From the NCBI GenBank assembly GCA_028285685.1, contig JANQOR010000041.1, forward strand, positions 62,001 to 126,000: DNA of 64,000 nt, read 5' to 3'. Below, in pieces: positions 17,902 to 27,496 of the stretch (its first letter is position 1; every line of letters starts with the position of its first letter). This DNA is from Cyclobacteriaceae bacterium (GTDB lineage Bacteria; Bacteroidota; Bacteroidia; Cytophagales; Cyclobacteriaceae). A program made the position numbers and the translations under genes. A model generated the notes under the pieces. It saw only the letters and a program-made list of their open reading frames with translations, did not search any database and was not told the DNA's origin.

Positions 17902-18921
17902 TTAGTTCATCAATTTATAGACCAATTCCGTCAGCACCGCCTTGTCCTTCTTTGTTGCGGACTCAATCCCCTTGGAATCCAAATCCGCCCTTTGAAGGTG
18001 TGCGATATTGTTCACTACTTTTCCCAACGGATAATTCCTTGCTGCAGCCATATATTCTTTCACAAAATAAGGGTTCACTCCAATTACGCTTGCCAATGCC
18101 CTTTCGTTCTGATTATTTGAATGATGGATAAGCAAAAGTTTACTGAAGTACGTGAAGAGGCTATAGATAGTAAGTACCATAGGGTTGTTAGCCGGATTGG
18201 AGGCAAAGAAATTAACAATCCTAAGGGCCTTGCTCCTGTTGCCTATCCCAATTGCCTTCTGGAGTTCGAAAATATTGTACTCTTTGCTGATGCCCACATG
18301 CTTCTGAACCAACAATTCGCTTATTTCTTCTCCTTCGCGCAGGTTTAAACTCAGTTTGTCTATTTCGTTTGCTAGTCGTTGAAGGTTGTTGCCGATATTT
18401 TCCGCAAGCATCATTACCGCATCTTGTGATACGCTTACCTTCTTTGAGCTGCAATATCCCTGGACCCAGCCAGGTATTTCATTGTCGTAAAGTCTCTTTG
18501 CGTTGAGAAAGGCAGCATGTTTTTCTACACTCTTCCCCACTTTGGTCCGTTTATCTATACTCTTGTATTTGTAACCAAAAACAAGAATCGTACTGGCCAA
18601 GGGATTCTCCAGATAACCCATCAGGAGTGTCTGCTGATCTTCTTTGTTCCACCCCTTTAATTCCTGTGCCTCCTTAACAATCACAACCTTTCGTTCTCCC
18701 ATCATAGGATAGCCACGAGCGGTTCCCAATATTGTTGTCAAGTCGGTTTCCTTGCCATATAAAACCATCTGGTTGAAACTCTTTTGAGTTTCGTCCAGAG
18801 CATTGGCCTCAATGAAATCAATGATTGTGTCAATGAAAAATGTCTCCTCACCCTGGAGGAAGTATATCGGCGCATATTTCCCTTGCTGCAGGTCCATGAT
18901 AATTTCCTGATATGAAGCCAT
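17902..18921 (-). CDS. holA: DNA polymerase III delta subunit
   Basis: 339 residues, clamp-loader subunit that opens the sliding clamp. The N-terminal AAA-like domain has IYFLQGEETFFIDTIIDFIE; further on are the family features GERKVVIVKEAQELKGW, LAENIGNNLQRLANEIDKLSL and EYNIFELQKAIG. Length is typical. It is the first gene before the TPR gene (52 bases away) and diverges from the TPR kinase gene over 76 bases. Confidence 0.92.
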   Translation of the reverse strand: MASYQEIIMDLQQGKYAPIYFLQGEETFFIDTIIDFIEANALDETQKSFNQMVLYGKETDLTTILGTARGYPMMGERKVVIVKEAQELKGWNKEDQQTLLMGYLENPLASTILVFGYKYKSIDKRTKVGKSVEKHAAFLNAKRLYDNEIPGWVQGYCSSKKVSVSQDAVMMLAENIGNNLQRLANEIDKLSLNLREGEEISELLVQKHVGISKEYNIFELQKAIGIGNRSKALRIVNFFASNPANNPMVLTIYSLFTYFSKLLLIHHSNNQNERALASVIGVNPYFVKEYMAAARNYPLGKVVNNIAHLQRADLDSKGIESATKKDKAVLTELVYKLMN

Positions 18922-18997
18922 GTCTCAAAGTTATCTTTTCGTTTGCTTTTTACTCCATCTAAAAACAGCGAAATTTTTACTTTAGATTAGCTGACTG

Positions 18998-20854
18998 ATG
19001 AGAGCCACTCTTTTGATAGGATTTTTCTTATCCTTTCTCACGCCCTTTGCCCAAAAGACAGTAAGGGACAGTCTGATTAAGGAAATTGATGAGTATCCAT
19101 CAATAGATTCAGTATACATAGATCTTTTAAATGACCTGTCGTTTGAATTTATAAAATCCAATCCCTCCAAATCTCTACCTTTCATCAATAAAGCAATCCG
19201 ATTAGCCGACTCCCTAAAGTATGGCTCGGGATTAATCCGTGCTACCACGAATAAAGGAAACAGCTTCTGGGTGGTGGGCTTACATGATCAGGCACTTTCC
19301 TATTACTTGTTAGCCATATCGCAAGGGGCAATAGATTATCCATCGGACTACGCAAGGTTGAACAACAACATTGGAGAGGTCTTTAAGAAAAAGAAACTTT
19401 ATGACTCGTCATTGAACTATTACAATGAAGGTATCAGAGCTGCAATGCTAGTACCGGATGAAGAGCCTGTTATTCTTACTTGCAATGTGGCAGAGGCGTT
19501 TTTGCTCAATGACAAAATCGATTCAGCAGAATATTATTTTAATCTTGGATTGCGTCTGGCTAACCAGACAAATCATCTGCGAGGACGAGCTAATGCATTA
19601 TTTGGTCTGTCAGAAATACGATTTCGTAAGGGATCTCTCACAGAGGCAATTCAGCTACAAAACCAATCATTAGAGCTCGGAAGGAAAATAGACGATGTTC
19701 GGGGTGTCATTCAAAGCCATCAAAAACTGTCAGAATATTATCTTTCAATTGATCGAAAGGACTCTGCTGAATACCACATGAATCAAGCAATGGATCTTTC
19801 AAAAGCTATCGACGCTAATGACCTTCTACTTGAAGCAAGTTACACGCAATACCAACTACTTACTGCCAAGCAGCAATACCAACAGGCAGCACAGGCTCTC
19901 AATTCTTATCAGGTTTTAAAGGACAGCTTGATGTCGCTGGAGTTTTCAACCAACGTTGAAAGAATTAAGTCGTCGCTACTAGCTGAGATAAGCTCAAAAG
20001 AAAATCAACTGCTGATCCAATCACAGCAGGAGACTGAAAGAATCAGTCGAACACGTTTAATCTTTCTGTCGATCTTCTCTGTTTTACTGATCATCATATT
20101 GTGTCTCATCTACTTTTTCAGGGAGAGCAAACGCCTACTCAAGCACGAAAAGGAAAAGGATTTTTTGATCGAAAAACTTAGCCTAAGAAACAAGAACTTA
20201 CAGGAATTCAACAGCGTCATATCACATAACTTGCGAGAACCTCTGACGCAAATCATCGGATATTCGAAATTCTATGAAAATAGAAGCACGGAGATCAGCA
20301 CTGATGATATTGTCAGAAATATCCGAAGATCATCTTATAAAATTGATCAAACCATTCGTGACTTAAGCACTGTGCTGAATGACACAGAGCCCGACGTAAA
20401 GGATTACAAGGAAATAGATCTCGAGAAAACCATACAAGAGGTGGTAGCAAATTTTGATGAGAATTTACATGAAACCAGGCCTTCAATATCCGTGGATATC
20501 AGGGGTATTTCTTTTTCGTCCTATAAGCCCTTCATACAAGACATTTTTCACCATTTGATCTCGAACACTATCAGGTTTCGAAGTAACGACAGAGAGTTAA
20601 AAGTGCATGTGAAGATTAGTCAATCCAGCGATGGAACAGTTATCAGTTTTAGCGACAATGGAATAGGGATCGACCTTGAACGCGCCAAGGGTAAAATATT
20701 TAAGATGTATCAAAAGTTTCATCCCGAAACGCAGGGAAGAGGTGTCGGACTTTATATTGTTAAGAATAGAGTCGACTTGCTGAGAGGGGAAATCTCGGTT
20801 CAGTCAGAAATTGGAGTTGGAACAACCTTTACGATTCGCTTACCGCTCAATTAA
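18998..20854 (+). CDS. TPR-domain sensor histidine kinase
   Basis: 618 residues. Signal peptide (MRATLLIGFFLSFLTPFAQ), a periplasmic TPR array (about 40-330), one TM helix (about 351-372), a short coiled coil, a HisKA domain with an intact H-box (ISHNLREPL) and HATPase_c with FSDNGIGID and GRGVGLYIVKNR. This architecture is common in Bacteroidota. It ends overlapping, tail to tail, a single-domain response regulator that is its likely partner. Confidence 0.92.
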   Translation: MRATLLIGFFLSFLTPFAQKTVRDSLIKEIDEYPSIDSVYIDLLNDLSFEFIKSNPSKSLPFINKAIRLADSLKYGSGLIRATTNKGNSFWVVGLHDQALSYYLLAISQGAIDYPSDYARLNNNIGEVFKKKKLYDSSLNYYNEGIRAAMLVPDEEPVILTCNVAEAFLLNDKIDSAEYYFNLGLRLANQTNHLRGRANALFGLSEIRFRKGSLTEAIQLQNQSLELGRKIDDVRGVIQSHQKLSEYYLSIDRKDSAEYHMNQAMDLSKAIDANDLLLEASYTQYQLLTAKQQYQQAAQALNSYQVLKDSLMSLEFSTNVERIKSSLLAEISSKENQLLIQSQQETERISRTRLIFLSIFSVLLIIILCLIYFFRESKRLLKHEKEKDFLIEKLSLRNKNLQEFNSVISHNLREPLTQIIGYSKFYENRSTEISTDDIVRNIRRSSYKIDQTIRDLSTVLNDTEPDVKDYKEIDLEKTIQEVVANFDENLHETRPSISVDIRGISFSSYKPFIQDIFHHLISNTIRFRSNDRELKVHVKISQSSDGTVISFSDNGIGIDLERAKGKIFKMYQKFHPETQGRGVGLYIVKNRVDLLRGEISVQSEIGVGTTFTIRLPLN

Positions 20855-21242
20855 GATAATCGTCTACCAAGGATTGGAGCATCTCAAACGATAGCGGCTT
20901 TGACCTGTATTCGGAAACGCTACCTATCTTTTCAGCTCGTGAGACGTCCGACGGATCAATGGATGAAGTGAGCATAACAATTTTATCTTCTTTTCTTGCG
21001 CCGTTCAACTTGCCATATTCATTCAAAAATTCCCAACCATTCATGAAAGGCATATTGATATCCAGGAGTATAAGCGATTTTTGTGTTGCGCTTTTTTCCT
21101 TTTTCAAAAACTCTAAGGCTTTTTCTGCTTCAGCAAACATAACAACCTCATCAACCAGCTCAGATCGCTCAATGATCAATTTATTGAGAGCATTGGTTGT
21201 CTGATCGTCATCAATCAGTACGATTCGCTTTTTTAGTGGCAT
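20847..21242 (-). CDS. Single-domain response regulator
   Basis: 131-residue receiver domain: acidic triplet D11-D13, phosphosite D61 (LLDINMPFMNGWEFL), switch Thr in MLTSS, and Lys in RSKPL. It resembles the Rcp1-like receivers frequent in this phylum. It overlaps the 3' end of the TPR kinase gene by 8 bases on the opposite strand. No output domain, so it acts as a phosphate carrier or by protein contact. Confidence 0.9.
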   Translation of the reverse strand: MPLKKRIVLIDDDQTTNALNKLIIERSELVDEVVMFAEAEKALEFLKKEKSATQKSLILLDINMPFMNGWEFLNEYGKLNGARKEDKIVMLTSSIDPSDVSRAEKIGSVSEYRSKPLSFEMLQSLVDDYLN

Positions 21243-21290
21243 CTCAGCGGTAGTGGTCTCTATTAAATTTACAGAATAGTTGTTAAAATT

Positions 21291-21313
21291 AAAAACAGCG
21301 GAATCATGCCGCT
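21291..21313 (-). terminator. Terminator of the ligD operon
   Basis: AGCGG (21297-21301) and CCGCT (21309-21313) form a short perfect stem directly after the ligD stop. On the minus strand it is followed by G and U5 (A5 at 21291-21295). Confidence 0.6.
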
Positions 21314-23617
21314 TTATTCAATGATTTTCTTGAAAACCGGATCTCTAAAAGTTCCATTATTTGTGATCATAGAATATTCTACCTCACATTTAAAAACCAA
21401 ATCCATCCAAATTGTTCTTTTTTCCTCATGCGCTTCTTGATCGATCGGTTTTTCCTCAATTACTTGATCCGAGAATTTATCAGAAAGTTGCTTTAACGTA
21501 TCATCATCGAATCCGGTTCCAACTCTTCCACGATAGACTAGGTCTTTGCCTTTTTGCTCGGCAAGCTGAAGTGAACCAAAGTATTTCTCTCTATCACCCT
21601 CTCCTTTTGTAAATCCAATAATCCAGCAGTCCATCGTTTCCTTAACCTTAACCTTGATCCAATCGCTGGACCTTTTGCCAAATGTGTATCTTCCGTCTAT
21701 TTTCTTGGCGATAATTCCTTCGACTCCCAATTTCTTGGTAGCATCAAACAATGCCCTTCCGTCTTCTATGCTCTCACTGATTCGGTAGCTGGTTTCTCCC
21801 AACCTGACCGAGTCGATCATCCACCATCTTCTACGGCTCCAGGGGTCATTCACCAAAGGTCTGCCGTCCAGGTATAGACAGTCAAATAGGTAGCAATAAG
21901 CCGGACTTCTTTTTGACTCTCTATCAAAGTTTTTTTTGCTCATGAGTCTTTTTATGACTCTTTTGAAATCAGCTCTGCCCTCTGTGTCTAAGCAGACAAT
22001 TTCACTATCGAAAATGGCATTGTTGATCCTGAACGCCTCTTCAGGAACATTTAACTCCGGAAACTGCTCAGTGATATCGTTCAGGTTCCGGCTATATATT
22101 TTTAGCTCTCCTTCATTTAAGTAGATGAGCGCACGGATGCCATCCCACTTAACTTCATACTCATAATTGCCAGAGGGAACCTTCTTTGCAGAATCTGCCA
22201 GCATCGGTTTCATAACATTCCCCAGAAAATCCTGCTGCGGTGTGTCTACACGTTCCAGGAGCCATTCCTTGTCCTTCATCAGGTGCATGCGGTATTCAGC
22301 GGAGACCTGCTTCCCGGACAAACGGAAGTAGAATCCCTCCTTCTTCTCTTTTGTTATTTCATATCTGCCAGTGGCGTAAACCCACATCATCCCGCCCCCG
22401 TATTCCGCTTTGGGAATTTCACCCTCGAAAGTCAGATACTTAAGTGGGTGGTCCTCCGTCTGGACGGCCAATCTTTTCACTCCTGGTTTGGGCGGCATCC
22501 CGCGTGGTATCGACCAGGATTTCAGCACTCCATCTTGCTCCAACCGAAGATCGTAATGCAAATGGGAGGCATGATGTCGCTGTATCACAAATCGACTGCC
22601 AGCAGCTTCATCGTCTGAAAGCAGCGGTTCGGGAGTCTTATTGAAATCTCTCTTCTCTTCGTATTCCTGAAGTTGCTCAGGTGTTTTGTGTTTTTTGTTA
22701 GGTGGCAGTTCTTTTGCCGCGTAGGCTTTTTTGTCTGTATGCAAGGGTACCGCCCAACCTCTTATGGATTCCCAGGCATCACCTTCAGTAAGTACTCGTT
22801 CTAATGTGGTGTGAATGTTCCAGTCCGAGAGCTCTTCAAGATTTTCCAGTTCTTCCCATGTTATCGGTGTCGATGCTGTAGCACCTATCCGCCCTCTCAG
22901 GCTATAAGGACTCACTATTGTCTGAGAAGGTCTATTCCGGTAGATGTCGATCAAAACCCGACCCTTACGATGCTCTTTCTTAATGTGCAATGTGGTCTCG
23001 GCATGCCGACTGACAAAATCAGTGGCTAACTTCTTTGCACACTGAAAACATTCTGTGAATGAATATTTTGCATCGATCGGCGTGACGAGATGTAGTCCCT
23101 TCCCTCCTGTCGTTTTGATGAAGACATGATAATTGGATCGTTCAAGGTGTTCTTTAAGGTTAAATGCAATACGCTTAAGTTCATTGAACTCATAACCGTC
23201 CTCAGGCGGGTCCAAATCATAAACAATATAATCTGGTTTATCACTCTTTTCAGCAATGCTATGGATTTGATGAAGTTCCAGACAGGCCAGATTGGCAAGC
23301 CAGACAAGCGTGGCCTCTTCTTTGGCCACAACGTACTCTTTCAATCGTTCTTGCCCTAACCTTTTGTAGTCAATCCAATCAGGTGTCCAATCAGGCCGGT
23401 GTTTTTGGAAAAACTGTTCACCATAAATCCCATCCGGGAACCTCACGAGAGACAACGCTCTTCCCCTTATGTGATTTAGAATGGTGGGAGCTAATTTTAG
23501 ATAATACTCTATAATCTGAGCCTTAACAATACCGTCATCCGGATATAAAACCTTCTCCAGATTTGATAGCTCTATTACTCGTTTACCAACTTCAGTATGG
23601 ATCTTATTTTTTGCCAT
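21314..23617 (-). CDS. ligD: Multifunctional DNA ligase D (Pol-PE-Lig order)
   Basis: 767 residues with all three modules for bacterial non-homologous end joining. First is the primase-polymerase domain (about 1-290; VIELSNLEKVLYPDDG, YDLDPP). Next is the 3'-phosphoesterase domain (about 340-460; FVIQRHHASHLHYDLRLE). Last is the ATP-dependent ligase (about 470-767; adenylation motif EVKWDGIR, then IIAKKIDGRY). The order Pol-PE-Lig is that of mycobacterial LigD, unlike the PE-Lig-Pol of Pseudomonas. Ku, its usual partner, is not in the window. The ATG overlaps the end of the histidine-phosphatase gene by 14 bases. Confidence 0.95.
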   Translation of the reverse strand: MAKNKIHTEVGKRVIELSNLEKVLYPDDGIVKAQIIEYYLKLAPTILNHIRGRALSLVRFPDGIYGEQFFQKHRPDWTPDWIDYKRLGQERLKEYVVAKEEATLVWLANLACLELHQIHSIAEKSDKPDYIVYDLDPPEDGYEFNELKRIAFNLKEHLERSNYHVFIKTTGGKGLHLVTPIDAKYSFTECFQCAKKLATDFVSRHAETTLHIKKEHRKGRVLIDIYRNRPSQTIVSPYSLRGRIGATASTPITWEELENLEELSDWNIHTTLERVLTEGDAWESIRGWAVPLHTDKKAYAAKELPPNKKHKTPEQLQEYEEKRDFNKTPEPLLSDDEAAGSRFVIQRHHASHLHYDLRLEQDGVLKSWSIPRGMPPKPGVKRLAVQTEDHPLKYLTFEGEIPKAEYGGGMMWVYATGRYEITKEKKEGFYFRLSGKQVSAEYRMHLMKDKEWLLERVDTPQQDFLGNVMKPMLADSAKKVPSGNYEYEVKWDGIRALIYLNEGELKIYSRNLNDITEQFPELNVPEEAFRINNAIFDSEIVCLDTEGRADFKRVIKRLMSKKNFDRESKRSPAYCYLFDCLYLDGRPLVNDPWSRRRWWMIDSVRLGETSYRISESIEDGRALFDATKKLGVEGIIAKKIDGRYTFGKRSSDWIKVKVKETMDCWIIGFTKGEGDREKYFGSLQLAEQKGKDLVYRGRVGTGFDDDTLKQLSDKFSDQVIEEKPIDQEAHEEKRTIWMDLVFKCEVEYSMITNNGTFRDPVFKKIIE

Positions 23618-24215
23618 TTAGGTGGCTAGTCACATTAAATTCTTTAAGGGAAAATATCCTCCCATTGTAAACCAGGGAGTAGTACGAACAGTTTTCGTGG
23701 GGAAAACCATCCATGTAATTGAGCGGATAGTTCAAGAGCCAACAGAGCAAAATTCTAATAGCCCTACCATGCATACAAATCAGAATTTTCTCGTCACCAT
23801 TTGCTAGTACCCGATCAATGGCCGGCCGTTGCCTCTCCATCACTTCTACTGGACTCTCTCCCCCTCCGATTGCCACATCGACTTGGCCATTTCGCCAACG
23901 ATCGATTGTTCTCTTGTACATCATCTTTGCTTCAGGTGTTGGTTCCGCACCTTCCTGATCTCCCCAGCTAATCTCATCAAATCCATCGCAAGCAGTAACA
24001 GTCGAGGCAAAGGGTGCTAACGTTTCCTGTGTCCTCAGAAGGGATGATGAGTAGAATTGATCAAAAGATATTGCGCCAAGTCTTTTAAAAGTCAAATCAG
24101 ATTGTCTTCGGCCTGTTTCATTTAAAGACGAATTAACGCCCCGACCCTGGACCCGACCATTTTTATTATGATCTGTTTCTCCGTGTCGTAACAAGTAAAT
24201 GGTTTTGGTTTTCAA
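23604..24215 (-). CDS. Histidine phosphatase family protein
   Basis: 203-residue phosphoglycerate-mutase-like phosphatase. The catalytic LRHGET with His11, the Glu in the ISWGDQEG region and the second His in LICMHGRAIR are present. The substrate is unknown; homologues include CobC-like and sugar-phosphate phosphatases. No ATG or GTG fits: an in-frame stop lies three codons before TTG 24213-24215, and the catalytic motif begins at residue 9, so TTG is the likely start. It diverges from the menaquinone cluster over only 28 bases. Confidence 0.88.
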   Translation of the reverse strand: MKTKTIYLLRHGETDHNKNGRVQGRGVNSSLNETGRRQSDLTFKRLGAISFDQFYSSSLLRTQETLAPFASTVTACDGFDEISWGDQEGAEPTPEAKMMYKRTIDRWRNGQVDVAIGGGESPVEVMERQRPAIDRVLANGDEKILICMHGRAIRILLCWLLNYPLNYMDGFPHENCSYYSLVYNGRIFSLKEFNVTSHLNGKK

Positions 24216-24243
24216 ACGTGTTTAGAGTTGGTTTGCAATTAAG

Positions 24244-24681
24244 ATGAGTAAAGAAAGAATTTTTCCAGAACACGTACAATTGGAAGCACTCAATCACATG
24301 AGTGAGGGAAGCATGGTGGAGCATGTGGGAATTAAATTCACCAATATCGGACCTGATTTTTTGGAGGCGGAAATGCCGGTGGATCAACGAACAAAACAGC
24401 CACTGGGCTTGTTGCATGGAGGTGCGTCAGTAGTGCTGGCAGAAACCTTGGGAAGTGTGGGTGCAACTTTAGTATTGGAGATGGGCAAGCAATATGCGGT
24501 AGGTCTGGAAATAAATACAAATCATATCAAATCGGCAAAAGAGGGAAAGGTGACCGGCAGAGCTACACCAATTCATATTGGCAAGGGCACTCACGTTTGG
24601 AGCATTGAGACTCGAAATGAAAACAATGATCTTATTGCAATCAGCAGGATCACAATGGCAATTTTGAATTACAATAACTAA
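24244..24681 (+). CDS. Hotdog-fold acyl-CoA thioesterase of the menaquinone cluster
   Basis: 145-residue PaaI-type hotdog thioesterase with the conserved LLHGGASVVLAETLGS segment containing the active-site region, and GLEINTNHIKSAKEG. As first gene of the men cluster, with its TAA directly followed by the menF ATG, it probably hydrolyses 1,4-dihydroxy-2-naphthoyl-CoA (the MenI step after MenB). The family also includes other CoA thioesterases, so the substrate rests on context. Confidence 0.85.
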   Translation: MSKERIFPEHVQLEALNHMSEGSMVEHVGIKFTNIGPDFLEAEMPVDQRTKQPLGLLHGGASVVLAETLGSVGATLVLEMGKQYAVGLEINTNHIKSAKEGKVTGRATPIHIGKGTHVWSIETRNENNDLIAISRITMAILNYNN

Positions 24682-25845
24682 ATGGATCAACTGAAGGAAA
24701 CTTATGGGGGAATTGATGCGAAAACGGTCATTCCCATGCTTCTTGGAAAAGGATACGCATTCGCTTACTGGAGAATGCCCAACACGGATCAAAGAAACCT
24801 GGTTATAAGCCTTTCCGAGCCAAAAACGGAAAAGAGCATAAATGAATTGGATTCAGGCTTTTTGTTCAATCGCTTTGATGATAATCACCCAAAAGCCCCG
24901 ATTCACATCAAAGCTGATGTTGCTTTCTCCGGCGACAAGGATCCACTAATCGATCCCAGGATTAATGATGCTCAAATTAGCGAGTTTAAAGAACTGCTAG
25001 AATCAAATATACCTCGCGCTGAGGCGCCTGATTCATTAGATCCCGTTTCAGGCCAACAATCGGAATTTCAGGAATTGGTGGCTAATGCTGTCCGGGAGAT
25101 TCGTAATGGAACATTTGAAAAAGTTGTCCTTTCGCGATTCCAAGATATGGCTGTCCCCGAAGGGTTCTCTCCATTGGATTTTTTTGACAAAATCTGTGAT
25201 GCGTACCCCAATGCCTTCTGCAGTTTCACTCACATCGAAGGAGAAGGAGTTTGGATTGGCGCTAGCCCTGAATTACTTATTTCCAATGACGAAATTCGAT
25301 TTAAAACGGCAGCTCTTGCAGGAACCAGGAAGCTTGAAGACCTTCCTTTGTCAGAGCTAGCATGGACACAAAAAGAAATTGAAGAGCAAGCTTTTGTGAG
25401 TCGATATGTGATCAATTGTTTCAAAAAGATTCGACTACGCGAATTTGACGAACACGGTCCCAAAACGATCCAAGCAGGCAACCTGGCACATCTTCGAACG
25501 GAATTTGATGTCAATTACAGTGAAGTACAATTTGATGGTCTTGCGGATCAAATGCTGGACCTGCTTCATCCAACTTCCGCTGTTTGTGGCATGCCCCTGG
25601 AGCCCGCTAAGACGTTTATCGAGGAGAATGAGCGCTATGACCGATCCTATTATGCAGGATTTCTCGGACCGGTAAACTTCGAAGGATCAACTGACTTGTT
25701 TGTAAACCTTCGGTGTATGAATCTAAGAGGTAAATTAGGGCGTTTTTATGCCGGAGCTGGTATTACCGAAGACTCTAATCCTGAAAGAGAAAAAGCCGAG
25801 ACCGACCTGAAGATGCAGACACTCATGCGTATTTTCAACGGTTAA
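24682..25845 (+). CDS. menF: Isochorismate synthase
   Basis: 387-residue chorismate-binding enzyme that converts chorismate to isochorismate, the first step of menaquinone synthesis. Family motifs: FEKVVLSR, GEGVWIGASPELL, ALAGTR, LHPTSAVCGMP, FYAGAGI. Start directly follows the thioesterase stop; menD begins one base after its TAA. The cluster context favours MenF over salicylate or anthranilate synthases. Confidence 0.93.
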   Translation: MDQLKETYGGIDAKTVIPMLLGKGYAFAYWRMPNTDQRNLVISLSEPKTEKSINELDSGFLFNRFDDNHPKAPIHIKADVAFSGDKDPLIDPRINDAQISEFKELLESNIPRAEAPDSLDPVSGQQSEFQELVANAVREIRNGTFEKVVLSRFQDMAVPEGFSPLDFFDKICDAYPNAFCSFTHIEGEGVWIGASPELLISNDEIRFKTAALAGTRKLEDLPLSELAWTQKEIEEQAFVSRYVINCFKKIRLREFDEHGPKTIQAGNLAHLRTEFDVNYSEVQFDGLADQMLDLLHPTSAVCGMPLEPAKTFIEENERYDRSYYAGFLGPVNFEGSTDLFVNLRCMNLRGKLGRFYAGAGITEDSNPEREKAETDLKMQTLMRIFNG

Positions 25846-25846
25846 A

Positions 25847-27496
25847 ATGCTCAACTCTACTGTTTTCAATACCTCAGAGATTTGTGCCAGTCATGGTGTT
25901 CAACATGCGGTCTTTTCTCCAGGCTCACGAAATGCTCCACTAACTATATCCTTTGCTCGCAATCAGAATATAACTAAGTGGGTCGTTCCTGACGAGCGTA
26001 GTGCCGGCTTCATCGCTCTAGGCATTGCGCAAAAGGTGGGACAACCTGTCGCTCTTTCCTGTACCTCGGGAACCGCATTGCTTAACTATGCTCCAGCTAT
26101 AGCAGAGGCGTATTACAGGCAGATTCCATTGGTCGTTTTATCAGCAGATCGCCCACCCGAGCTAATCGATCAGCGAGATGGTCAAACTATTCGGCAATTC
26201 GAGGTGCTAAGGAACCATGTTAGACTTTCCTTACAACTACCTGTAGTTAAGACTAAAGATGACGAAGAGGAGTTTATTCAGCGACTCAAACTAGGTCTCC
26301 AAACAAGTCTGGAAGGCGCTCGAGGCCCAGTTCACTTGAACATCCCTTTCGAGGAGCCATTTTACCCCTTGCCTGATCAGGTTTTATCGTTTTCAACTGT
26401 ACCACGGTGGAGTCAGTCTTCAGTAAGCTTTGATAGTGTCCAATACCCTGACAAAGAAGTTTTTAAGAATAAAAAAGTCCTTATTGTGATCGGGCAATCC
26501 AATCTGGACGAAAACTTGAACGAATCGATCAAGCATGTTAACACTCAGCTGCCAGTCTTGAAATCCCCTTTGAGTAATGTTCATGTTCGGGGAATTGAAC
26601 AGATTGATTTATTCCTTGACGACCAGCCTGAACTGAAGCCCGACATCCTAATCACTGCCGGCCTATCTGTTCTTTCAAAAAAATTAAAAACGTTTTTACG
26701 TAGAAATGGACCTGACAGACATTTTCACTTCGACCCAGCTGGGATTGAAGTGGATACATACGGAACCAAACCGGAACTAATCCAATCACCTTTGAGTCTA
26801 TTCCTACAGCAGTTGGACCTTAATTCTATGCCCACAGATTACCATGATATCTGGCAGAGTTTTTCAAGCAGCGCAAAACAGCATTCAGAGGAGTTTCTCT
26901 CAACGGCATCTTTTAGCGAAACAATAGCCCTACATGAGGTTCTGAAGGTTGTTCCAGAGGGTGTCGATCTGCACCTAGGTAATTCCATGCCTGTACGCTT
27001 TTTAGAACTCTTTGGATCAAAACAAAAAATTAACACTTGGTGCAACAGAGGAACGAGTGGAATTGACGGTTGTACCTCTACAGCAATGGGAACCTCTCTC
27101 GTTTCTGATAAGCTAAACATCCTTCTTGTGGGAGACCTGTCATTTCTCTACGATAGAAATGCTTTCTTTCATAACTACAGTTACACCAACTTGAGGATTG
27201 TGGTGCTAAACAATTATGGTGGTGGAATATTTCGCTTGATTGAAGGACCAAAGCATCTCCCCGAGTTAGAAGAGTACTTTGAAACCCGGCATAATAGAAC
27301 AGCTGAATATATTTGCCAAGAGAACAATATTGAATATTATCAGGTCGCAGATCTTGCGGCATTGAAAGAAGAACTCGGAGTCTTTTTCGATGCCTCAGAC
27401 AATTGCAAGCTCTTGGAAATACTTACAGATCCTAAGACTAATGAAACGGTTTTCGACGCATTAAAACAGTACATTCATGAACAAATCAACGGTTAG
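25847..27496 (+). CDS. menD: MenD, SEPHCHC synthase (ThDP enzyme)
   Basis: 549-residue thiamine-diphosphate enzyme that joins isochorismate and 2-oxoglutarate. Shows HAVFSPGSRNAPLTI, SCTSGTALLNYAPAIAEAYY with the conserved SADRPPEL, and the ThDP-binding GDLSFLYDRN region near residue 430 followed by NNYGGGIF. Length matches MenD. It overlaps menB by 20 bases. Confidence 0.96.
   Translation: MLNSTVFNTSEICASHGVQHAVFSPGSRNAPLTISFARNQNITKWVVPDERSAGFIALGIAQKVGQPVALSCTSGTALLNYAPAIAEAYYRQIPLVVLSADRPPELIDQRDGQTIRQFEVLRNHVRLSLQLPVVKTKDDEEEFIQRLKLGLQTSLEGARGPVHLNIPFEEPFYPLPDQVLSFSTVPRWSQSSVSFDSVQYPDKEVFKNKKVLIVIGQSNLDENLNESIKHVNTQLPVLKSPLSNVHVRGIEQIDLFLDDQPELKPDILITAGLSVLSKKLKTFLRRNGPDRHFHFDPAGIEVDTYGTKPELIQSPLSLFLQQLDLNSMPTDYHDIWQSFSSSAKQHSEEFLSTASFSETIALHEVLKVVPEGVDLHLGNSMPVRFLELFGSKQKINTWCNRGTSGIDGCTSTAMGTSLVSDKLNILLVGDLSFLYDRNAFFHNYSYTNLRIVVLNNYGGGIFRLIEGPKHLPELEEYFETRHNRTAEYICQENNIEYYQVADLAALKEELGVFFDASDNCKLLEILTDPKTNETVFDALKQYIHEQING

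Noticed and set aside
18926-18933. Exact TAACTTTG -7-like box on the minus strand before holA
   Set aside because: It lies only about five bases from the start codon and no TTTG stands at the right distance.
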